Assembly (NCBI GenBank): GCA_046734675.1
Contig: JBKPRU010000120.1
Coordinates: 1-13,572 of the forward strand
Reading direction: 5' to 3'
Source of the DNA: QHWT01 sp046734675
Lineage (GTDB): Bacteria > Acidobacteriota > Vicinamibacteria > Vicinamibacterales > 2-12-FULL-66-21
Length of the DNA stretch: 13,572 nt
Of the stretch, positions 7,982-13,572 are shown piece by piece (position 1 is the stretch's first letter; every line of letters begins with the position of its first letter). The position numbers and the translations under genes were made by a program. The notes under the pieces were generated by a model. The model was not told the DNA's origin and made no database searches. It saw only the letters and a list, made by a program, of their open reading frames with translations.

Positions 7982-8602
7982 ATGGCGACGACGAGCATCA
8001 CGGCGGAACCGGTGACGACCACCGACTGGAAGAACGCGCTTCCCCTACTAACGGGACGCGGCGTCACGCTGCGCGAGGTGCTGCTCAGTGACGCGGCATC
8101 GCTTTGCGAACTGTTGACGATGGAGGAAGTGTCGCGGTTCATTTCGCCGCCACCCACCACCGTCGAAGGCTTCGAGCGATTCATTCAGTGGACGCATGGC
8201 GAGCGTGCGGCCGGCCGCTATATCTGCTTCGCGGTAGTGCCGCAAGGGCTGGATACGGCGATCGGGCTCATCCAGATTCGTCAGCTCGAACCGGGGTTCG
8301 GGACGGCGGAGTGGGGATTCGCGCTCGGGTCGCCCTTCTGGGGCACCGGTGTGTTCATGGATGCGGCGAGACTCACCGTGGAGTTCGCGTTTGAAAACGT
8401 CGGCGTGCATCGGCTCGAGGCGCGCGCCGCGGTGTTGAACGGGCGGGGAAACGGGGCGCTCGCAAAGATCGGCGCCGTCAAAGAGGGCGTCTTGCGCAAG
8501 AGTTTTCTGCGCAACGGGGAATACCTCGATCAGGCCCTGTGGTCGATGGTTCGGGACGACTGGCGCCAGACCAAGGCGGTCTGGGGATCCATCATCCACT
8601 AA
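7982..8602 (+). CDS. GNAT-family acetyltransferase, RimJ/RimL type (cassette 1)
   Basis: Predicted acetyl-CoA-dependent N-acetyltransferase, 206 aa, cytoplasmic (no signal peptide). The ATG at 7982 is chosen because it follows an AGGA about 10 nt upstream and sits after the upstream gene; the frame stays open further upstream, but there it overlaps protease repeats. A VTLRE start to the fold at about residue 28, the acetyl-CoA-binding loop region SPFWGTGVF (117-125) and the C-terminal VHRLEARAAVLNGRGN...AKIGAVKEG stretch (142-169) are typical of RimJ/RimL-like enzymes, which acetylate protein N-termini or small amines. It is roughly 70% identical by eye to the GNAT at 10744. It follows an S8 protease in both copies, which suggests a shared pathway. 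The substrate is unknown. Confidence 0.9.
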   Translation: MATTSITAEPVTTTDWKNALPLLTGRGVTLREVLLSDAASLCELLTMEEVSRFISPPPTTVEGFERFIQWTHGERAAGRYICFAVVPQGLDTAIGLIQIRQLEPGFGTAEWGFALGSPFWGTGVFMDAARLTVEFAFENVGVHRLEARAAVLNGRGNGALAKIGAVKEGVLRKSFLRNGEYLDQALWSMVRDDWRQTKAVWGSIIH

Positions 8603-8650
8603 TCACGGTGCGATGAGTATTGCGGCAGGAAGGGATTAGTCAGGTGCATC

Positions 8651-10744
8651 ATGTGGCGTAAATTCCTGGCAGGAACAGCGGTCACGCTGTTCTGCCTGCT
8701 CGGCGCGAGCGCTTCGGCGCTGGCAAAGCCGGGGGATCATCCCAAGCTCGATCGAAAGCTGAACGATCGCGCGCTCAAGGGTGGCGTGTCCACCTCGCGC
8801 GTGATCGTGACGCTGAACCCGGGTCTGGATGCGTCCGCAGATTATAAGAAGGTCGGCGCCAAGCTCGGACGGCGCCTAGGCCTCATCAACGCGCAGGTGG
8901 TGGAGCTGACCAACAATCAGCTTCGCAAGCTCGCGGATTCTCCCGCAGTCGCGAGCATCCACTGGGATCGGCCGACGGGTGGCGAGATGAACCGCGCCGC
9001 CGTTGCGACGGGTGCGCGCGCAGTCCAGTGGGAAATGGGCTACGACGGCGCAGGCGTCGGTGTCGCCGTGATCGACTCGGGCATCGCATCGTGGCATGAC
9101 GACCTGACCTACAGCGGGACCAACGCCAAAGTCCGTGTAGTCAACGGCCAGCGCGTCGCGAAGTTCGTGGACTTCGTCAACGGCCGCACCACCGCCTATG
9201 ACGATAACGGCCACGGCACGCACGTGGCCGGCATCATCGCCGGCAATGGCTACGACACGCTCGGCGCGCGCGCGGGCATCGCTCCGGCCGCGCACCTCGT
9301 CAGCCTGAAGGTACTGGACGATCACGGCGGTGGCACGATCAGCAATGTGATCGCGGCGCTCGAGTGGGTCGTGCAGAACAAGGCGGCCTACAACCTCCGC
9401 GTCGTCAACCTGTCGGTTGGCGCGCGCGTCACGGAATCGTACAAGACTGACCCACTGACGCTCGCCGCCAAGCGCGCAGTCGACGCGGGCGTCGTCGTCG
9501 TCACGGCCGCTGGCAACCTTGGCAGGAACGCCGCCGGCCAGCTGCAGTACGGGGCGATCACGGCTCCGGGCAACGCGCCCTGGGTGCTGACCGTCGGCGC
9601 GTCCAGCCACGAGGGGACGGTCACCCGACTGGACGATGTGATGGCGGGGTACAGCTCGCGGGGTCCGACGGCGGTCGACTACGAGGCCAAACCGGACGTC
9701 GTGGCTCCGGGCACCGGCATCGTTTCTCTCGCAGCGCCGGGCAGTTTGATGTACGCGACGAAGTCGTCGTACCTGCTGAACGGTTTGCTGCGGACCGCCT
9801 ACAAGCCGTATCTGAGCCTGACCGGCACCAGCATGGCGGCGCCGATGGTCGCCGGCACGGCCGCGTTGATGATCCAGGCGAATCCCGCCCTGACGCCGAA
9901 TCTGGTGAAAGCACTCATCGAGTACACGGCGCAGAACTACGGCTATGACGCGCTGACGCAGGGCGCGGGCTTCCTCAACACGCGTGGTGCGGTGCAACTG
10001 GCGCGCTTTTACGCAACGGCGAAGGCCGGCCAGCGGATGCCGAATCAGAGCGTGTGGAGCAAGACCATCCTGTGGGGGAACCACCGGCTCACGGGCGGCG
10101 TGATCAAGCCGGCCGGCACCGCGTGGAATGGCCAGACAGTGTGGGGCGCCCCGCTGACCGTTACAGGCGAGAACATCGTCTGGGGCACGCTGGTCAGCGA
10201 CTTCGACAACATCGTCTGGGGCACCTCGCTGCTCGATGGCGAGAACATCGTATGGGGCACGATGACTCGCGATTTCGACAACATCGTGTGGGGCACGACG
10301 CTCGATGGCGAGAACATCGTGTGGGGCACAGCACTCAACGATCTCGACAACATCGTGTGGGGCACGACGTGCGCCGGCGCGAATTGCGCGAGCATCGTGT
10401 GGGGCAGCGCCACGATGGATCTCTACAACATCGTCTGGGGCACGCAGCTCGATGTCGAGAACATCGTCTGGGGCACCAGCGGCAACTTCGAGAACATCGT
10501 GTGGGGCACGTCGGCCGAATTCGACAACATCACCTGGGGCTGCTCGGGCGAAGAGACTCCCGTCTTTGACGATCCCGAAGTGCCGTCGGTGTTTGATGGT
10601 GTCACGTTCGATTCCCTTTTCCAGCCGGAGCCTGCTCTGGCGGTCCCAATGACGGACTCGGGTACCCCTGACATGACGACAACGACTACGACAACGATAT
10701 CGGTCGTCGACACGACGACGGGCCTGCTGGGGGGGGTGCTCTAA
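8651..10744 (+). CDS. Secreted S8 serine protease with C-terminal NIVWGT repeats and Thr-rich tail (cassette 2)
   Basis: Predicted exported subtilisin-family protease, 697 aa. An AGGTG lies 4 nt before the ATG. The signal peptide ends ASALA before KPGD. A prodomain-like region (SRVIVTLNPG onward, about residues 38-105) is followed by the catalytic domain, with Asp142 (VIDSG), His188 (NGHGTHVAG), Asn289 (AAGNLG) and Ser394 (TGTSMAA) all present. From about residue 465 degenerate units appear (SVWSK, TILWGN, QTVWGA), then eleven V/T-W-G repeats (508-631). One repeat is interrupted by a Cys-x4-Cys insertion. The tail is unique: an acidic and Phe-rich segment, a run of Thr residues, and a hydrophobic end, GLLGGVL. 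The TAA shares one base with the ATG of the next gene (TAATG), and a G8 tract lies just upstream. It is 48 bp after the cassette-1 acetyltransferase with no terminator between, so probably in one operon. Confidence 0.96.
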   Translation: MWRKFLAGTAVTLFCLLGASASALAKPGDHPKLDRKLNDRALKGGVSTSRVIVTLNPGLDASADYKKVGAKLGRRLGLINAQVVELTNNQLRKLADSPAVASIHWDRPTGGEMNRAAVATGARAVQWEMGYDGAGVGVAVIDSGIASWHDDLTYSGTNAKVRVVNGQRVAKFVDFVNGRTTAYDDNGHGTHVAGIIAGNGYDTLGARAGIAPAAHLVSLKVLDDHGGGTISNVIAALEWVVQNKAAYNLRVVNLSVGARVTESYKTDPLTLAAKRAVDAGVVVVTAAGNLGRNAAGQLQYGAITAPGNAPWVLTVGASSHEGTVTRLDDVMAGYSSRGPTAVDYEAKPDVVAPGTGIVSLAAPGSLMYATKSSYLLNGLLRTAYKPYLSLTGTSMAAPMVAGTAALMIQANPALTPNLVKALIEYTAQNYGYDALTQGAGFLNTRGAVQLARFYATAKAGQRMPNQSVWSKTILWGNHRLTGGVIKPAGTAWNGQTVWGAPLTVTGENIVWGTLVSDFDNIVWGTSLLDGENIVWGTMTRDFDNIVWGTTLDGENIVWGTALNDLDNIVWGTTCAGANCASIVWGSATMDLYNIVWGTQLDVENIVWGTSGNFENIVWGTSAEFDNITWGCSGEETPVFDDPEVPSVFDGVTFDSLFQPEPALAVPMTDSGTPDMTTTTTTTISVVDTTTGLLGGVL
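10172..10543 (+). repeat. Eleven NIVWGT-type coding repeats, partly alternating
   Basis: Residues 508-631 of the cassette-2 protease: eleven copies with core N-I-[V/T]-W-G-[T/S/C] and a period of mostly 11-12 residues. The linkers tend to alternate between endings in DFD (or DLD) and DGE, suggesting a two-unit higher-order repeat of about 23 residues. Each unit is preceded by an acidic residue with two exceptions. The seventh unit reads ASIVWGS and follows a Cys-containing insertion; the last reads NITWGC. Trp is invariant throughout. Confidence 0.95.
10729..10736 (+). other. G8 tract, candidate slippage site at the protease/acetyltransferase junction
   Basis: Eight consecutive G lie six bases upstream of the protease TAA. 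In the protease frame they read ctG GGG GGG Gtg, which forms a G GGG GGG slippery heptamer. A -1 slip, or gain of one G, removes the TAA from frame and continues through GGG GGG GGT GCT CTA ATG into the acetyltransferase without a stop. The sequence and frames are seen directly; whether slippage happens is inference. Confidence 0.5.
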
Positions 10745-11415
10745 TGGAGAAGACGCCCTTCCGCGCCGCGCAGGCAGTGACGGATCTCGAGGCGGTGATG
10801 ACGGCGGCGCGTAATGCGTCCGGAACGACCACCTCGGACTGGCGCAAGGCGCTGCCGGTGTTGACCGGGTCGATGGTGACACTGCGGGAGCTTCGGCTGT
10901 CGGATGCACCGTCGCTCCTCGCGATGCTCTCGACCGAAGAAGTGGCGCGATTCATTTCGCCGCCGCCGACCACGATCGAGGGATTCGAACGGTTCATTGC
11001 GTGGACGCATCGTGAACGTGCGGCAGGCAATTACGTCTGCTTCGCGGTGGTGCCGCACGGGATGGACACGGCTATCGGTATCTTTCAGGTCCGCCAGATC
11101 GAACCGGGGTTCGGCACGGCGGAGTGGGGCTTCGCAATCGGTTCCCCGTTCTGGGGAACTGGCGTGTTCGTCGATGGCGCAAAGCTGGTCGTCGACTTCG
11201 CATTCGACGTCATCCAGACCCATCGCCTGGAAGCTCGCGCCGCCGTGCTGAACGGTCGCGGCAACGCGGCCCTGCGGAAGATCGGCGCCGTGCAGGAGGG
11301 CGTGCTGCGCAAGTCGTTCCTCCGCAACGGCGAGTATCTCGATCAGACGCTGTGGACGATCCTCGATGAAGACTGGCGCTCCGCGAAGGCGTACGTTGGA
11401 GTGAGGATTCACTAA
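10744..11415 (+). CDS. GNAT-family acetyltransferase, RimJ/RimL type (cassette 2)
   Basis: Second acetyltransferase, 223 aa from the ATG at 10744, which overlaps the protease stop as TAATG, implying coupled translation. An internal ATG at 10798 would give a 205-aa protein that aligns end to end with the 206-aa cassette-1 copy and has GAGG 6 nt upstream, so the true start is uncertain. The GNAT landmarks match the first copy: VTLRE at about residue 45, SPFWGTGVF (134-142), then THRLEARAAVLNGRGN and EGVLRKSFLRNGEYLDQ toward the C-terminus. Identity to the first copy is about 70% by eye and concentrated in the core, with divergence at both ends. It is the last gene before a strong terminator. 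No signal peptide is present; the substrate is unknown. Confidence 0.9.
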   Translation: MEKTPFRAAQAVTDLEAVMTAARNASGTTTSDWRKALPVLTGSMVTLRELRLSDAPSLLAMLSTEEVARFISPPPTTIEGFERFIAWTHRERAAGNYVCFAVVPHGMDTAIGIFQVRQIEPGFGTAEWGFAIGSPFWGTGVFVDGAKLVVDFAFDVIQTHRLEARAAVLNGRGNAALRKIGAVQEGVLRKSFLRNGEYLDQTLWTILDEDWRSAKAYVGVRIH

Positions 11416-11440
11416 CCGGAAGCACCCTGCGGGTGACGAC

Positions 11441-11480
11441 GACCGGGCGCGCCATCCTCCCGCGCCCGGTCTTTTTATTT
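11441..11480 (+). terminator. Strong intrinsic terminator
   Basis: A perfect 11-bp GC-rich stem, GACCGGGCGCG (11441-11451) with CGCGCCCGGTC (11461-11471), has a 9-nt loop and is followed directly by TTTTTATTT. It lies 26 bp after the acetyltransferase stop and ends 20 bp before the aldolase start, closing the protease/acetyltransferase operon and leaving very little room for a separate aldolase promoter. Confidence 0.93.
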
Positions 11481-11500
11481 CATGGTACGCTCGCCGATCC

Positions 11501-12379
11501 ATGAACCTTCGATCGGTGTTCCCTCCGATGCCGACGCCGTTCACCGACGGCGAGGTGGACCGCCCTGCGATCGGACCCAACATCACACGCTGGATGACCG
11601 CGGGGCTCGGCGGCGTAGTCGTGCTCGGCACGAACGGCGAGGCGGCGCTCCTCGACGACGACGAAGGGGATCGCGTCATCGAGGCGGCTCGGCCGCATGT
11701 GCCGCGGGACCGCGTGCTGCTGGCCGGCGTGGGACGTGAGTCGACGCGCGGCACCATCGCGGCGGCAAAGCGCGCCGCGGCCCTGGGCGCGGATGCCGTG
11801 CTCGTACGCACGCCGTCCCTTTATAAGGCGCATCTCACCGCGGCCGCGCTGGCGAAGCACTACACAGCGATCGCGGACGCGAGTCCTGTGCCGATCCTTC
11901 TCTATAACTATCCCGCGTTCACGGGCGTGGCGCTGTCCGCGGAACTGATTGGCTGTCTCGCGCAGCATGCGAACGTGATCGGCATCAAGGAGACGAGCAC
12001 GGACGGCGCGCAGTTCGTCGACATGGCCGCGGTTGTTCCCGATCGCTTCACGATTCTCGCGGGATCCGCGCCCGGCGCGTACACGGGACTGTGCGCGGGC
12101 GCGCGCGGCGCGATCCTCGCCGTCGCGTGTGTGTTGCCGGAGCTGTGTCTCGAGCTGGTCGCGCTCGTACGCGCGGGCCGCCATGCCGAGGCGCTCACGC
12201 TCCAGCAGCGCCTGACGCCCCTTGCCCGCGCCGTGACATCAGGCTTCGGCATTGCGGGGCTGAAGGCAGCAATGGATCTCACCGGGTATCGCGGCGGCGA
12301 GCCGCGAGCGCCGCTGGCGCCGCTCACCAGCGACGCGGTCGAAACCATTCGGACGCTGCTGCACGCTGCCACACACTGA
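11501..12379 (+). CDS. DapA-superfamily aldolase, most like 4-hydroxy-2-oxoglutarate aldolase
   Basis: Class I (Schiff-base) aldolase or lyase of the DHDPS/NAL superfamily, 292 aa, the usual length. The carboxylate-binding loop GTNGEA is at 43-48, the catalytic Tyr135 lies in LLYNYPAFTG, and the Schiff-base Lys163 lies in IGIKET. Against remembered sequences, the C-terminal half (AVTSGFGIAGLKAAMD, then a GGEPRAPL end) resembles mammalian HOGA1-type 4-hydroxy-2-oxoglutarate aldolase more than bacterial DapA. HOGA cleaves 4-hydroxy-2-oxoglutarate to pyruvate and glyoxylate in hydroxyproline breakdown. Dihydrodipicolinate synthase or a sugar-acid aldolase remain alternatives. No clear Shine-Dalgarno precedes the ATG, and the upstream terminator ends 20 bp away, so the transcript may be leaderless or nearly so. 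No hydroxyproline-pathway neighbours are visible. Confidence 0.88.
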   Translation: MNLRSVFPPMPTPFTDGEVDRPAIGPNITRWMTAGLGGVVVLGTNGEAALLDDDEGDRVIEAARPHVPRDRVLLAGVGRESTRGTIAAAKRAAALGADAVLVRTPSLYKAHLTAAALAKHYTAIADASPVPILLYNYPAFTGVALSAELIGCLAQHANVIGIKETSTDGAQFVDMAAVVPDRFTILAGSAPGAYTGLCAGARGAILAVACVLPELCLELVALVRAGRHAEALTLQQRLTPLARAVTSGFGIAGLKAAMDLTGYRGGEPRAPLAPLTSDAVETIRTLLHAATH

Positions 12380-12507
12380 ATGCGTAAATCGACGTGCCGC
12401 GTGCGACGTGAATGGCTGTGGTGTCGTGCGTGCACGTCAGCGGTACTCCCGGGTACGTGGGTTGCACTTTGCCTGGCGGCGGCGTTTGCCGTTGGCTGAG
12501 GTGTGGC

Positions 12508-13572
12508 ATGAGAGTGCAAACTACGGCTGCGTCATTCGTCTTAGTAGCGGCGCTCACCGCGACCGCCTGCGCGACCAATCCCGCGACGGGGAAGAAACAG
12601 ATCTCCTTGATGAGCGAAGAGCAGGAGATCGCGCTCGGTAAGCAATCCGATCCTGAAATCCGCCGCGAGATGGGCGTGTACGACGATCCCGGGCTGCAGG
12701 AGTACATCAATTCGGTCGGGATGAAGCTCGCGCGCGCGTCGGAACGGCCGAACCTTCCCTGGCATTTCACCGTCGTCGATTCGCCTGCGGTGAATGCGTT
12801 CGCTCTCCCCGGCGGCTACATCTACATTACGCGCGGCATCCTGCCGTTCCTCGACAACGAAGCGCAGCTCGCGGGCGTGCTCGGCCACGAAATCGGACAC
12901 GTCACCGCGCGTCATGCCGCGCAGCAGTACACGACGCAAACTGGCGCCGGCATCGGCCTCGCGCTGCTGAGCATCTTCGTACCGGAAGCGAGGCCTTATC
13001 AGGGCATCGCCGAACAGGCCGCCGGTCTTCTATTTCTCAAGTACGGGCGCGACGACGAACTTCAAGCTGACGGACTCGGGGTCCGCTACGCGGTTCACAC
13101 CGGATGGAATCCCGCAGGCGTGCAGGGGATGCTGACGACGCTGGGTCGTCTCGACAAGGCGACGGGGAGCACGAAAGGCGTTCCCAACTGGCTCTCGACA
13201 CATCCTGCGCCGGAGGATCGTGTGCAGAGAGTCGATGCGACCGTACGCGAAGCGCTGGCGGAGACGCCGGCGTCGTCGCTGGTCACCAATCGCGACGTCT
13301 TTCTTCGGCAGCTCGAAGGTGTGATGTACGGTGATTCGCCGAGCGAAGGAATCCTTCGCGGGAACACCTTCCTCCATCGCGACCTGCGATTTGCGATGTC
13401 GTTCCCGCCGGATTGGGAAGTGCAGAACGCGAAAGAGCAGGTGGTCGCGAAAGCACCCGACGCGGACGAGTTCCTGCTGCTGCAGCTCATTCCGCAGCCG
13501 CAGGGTTCGTTGCAGCAGGTCGCCCAGGCGTCGATGGCGAATGCGGGGTGGCAGCAAGTCTCCGGGCAGCGC
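12508..13572 (+). CDS. M48-family metalloprotease lipoprotein, partial
   Basis: Zinc metalloendopeptidase, 355 codons visible, with the C-terminus beyond the right edge. The ATG at 12508 follows GAGGTG at 12498-12503. The N-terminus is a lipoprotein signal with Cys21 (ALTATAC), so it is likely membrane-anchored and periplasmic. The metal site is complete: His127-Glu128 and His131 in HEIGH, and third ligand Glu184 in DDELQAD. The substrate-strand region (NAFALPGGYIYITRG) and the later STHPAPEDRV motif are typical of M48 proteins of the BepA/LoiP kind. After about residue 285 a second domain begins (LRFAMSFPPDWEV onward), unlike the TPR domain of BepA. The family often acts in envelope quality control. 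It is separated from the aldolase by 128 bp containing no clear promoter or terminator. Confidence 0.95.
   Translation, partial: MRVQTTAASFVLVAALTATACATNPATGKKQISLMSEEQEIALGKQSDPEIRREMGVYDDPGLQEYINSVGMKLARASERPNLPWHFTVVDSPAVNAFALPGGYIYITRGILPFLDNEAQLAGVLGHEIGHVTARHAAQQYTTQTGAGIGLALLSIFVPEARPYQGIAEQAAGLLFLKYGRDDELQADGLGVRYAVHTGWNPAGVQGMLTTLGRLDKATGSTKGVPNWLSTHPAPEDRVQRVDATVREALAETPASSLVTNRDVFLRQLEGVMYGDSPSEGILRGNTFLHRDLRFAMSFPPDWEVQNAKEQVVAKAPDADEFLLLQLIPQPQGSLQQVAQASMANAGWQQVSGQR

Noticed and set aside
8578..8602. VWGS near the C-terminus of GNAT 1, similar to the protease repeat core
   Set aside because: A single occurrence, not conserved in GNAT 2 (which has YVGV at that place); most likely coincidence.
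8876..10909. Long minus-strand open frame (677 codons) opposite protease 3
   Set aside because: It is antisense to a clear S8 protease, has Arg/Ala/His-rich composition typical of GC-rich shadow frames, and mirrors the repeats. No family features.
5934..11415. Transposon or genomic-island origin for the duplicated cassette
   Set aside because: No transposase, terminal inverted repeats, flanking direct repeats or tRNA gene were seen; the copies have diverged, so an old tandem duplication suffices.
12391..12438. GACGTGC/GCACGTC inverted repeat in the spacer before the M48 gene
   Set aside because: The loop is 34 nt, there is no T-run, and 7-bp matches are expected by chance in GC-rich DNA.

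Overview
This is a GC-rich window with dense coding, short spacers and few AT-rich promoters. By gene content it resembles a soil or environmental Gram-negative bacterium. An Acidobacteriota-type genome (Vicinamibacteria-like) is my best guess, but it is an inference from protein style. No rRNA, tRNA, CRISPR array, insertion sequence or phage gene was seen.

Layout. (1) Positions 1-1684, minus strand: a secreted S8 (subtilisin-family) protease, cut by the left window edge, whose C-terminus carries ten perfect tandem hexapeptides VVWTN[S/D]. (2) Positions 1982-5650, plus strand: a compact, overlapping three-gene peptide/nickel-type ABC importer module (lipoprotein binding protein and two permeases) with no ATPase gene beside it. 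(3) Positions 5934-11415, plus strand: a repeated two-gene cassette, S8 protease then GNAT acetyltransferase, present twice in tandem. Both proteases have a signal peptide, a prodomain-like region, a complete Asp/His/Asn/Ser catalytic set and a C-terminal array of 11-12 NIVWGT-type repeats. The cassette probably forms one operon ending at a strong intrinsic terminator (11441-11480). (4) Positions 11501-12379, plus strand: a DapA-superfamily aldolase most like 4-hydroxy-2-oxoglutarate aldolase. (5) Position 12508 to the right edge, plus strand: an M48-family lipoprotein metalloprotease, cut by the window.

The part that looks least described is the protease/acetyltransferase cassette. Three S8 proteases within about 11 kb all end in Trp-centred short tandem repeats (V-W-[GT]-[TN] core), and two of them are each followed by a closely related RimJ/RimL-type acetyltransferase. 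In the second pair the two genes overlap as TAATG, and a G8 tract lies just upstream of the protease stop. A -1 slip there would fuse protease and acetyltransferase into one protein. In the first pair the acetyltransferase is also in the -1 frame, and a perfect 10-bp hairpin straddles the protease stop codon. A possible reading is an exported, self-maturing protease carrying a repetitive Trp-rich domain (adhesive, structural or peptide-releasing), with an acetyltransferase whose expression is tied to it. The neighbouring peptide-type importer could take up released peptides, but nothing in the sequence proves that link.
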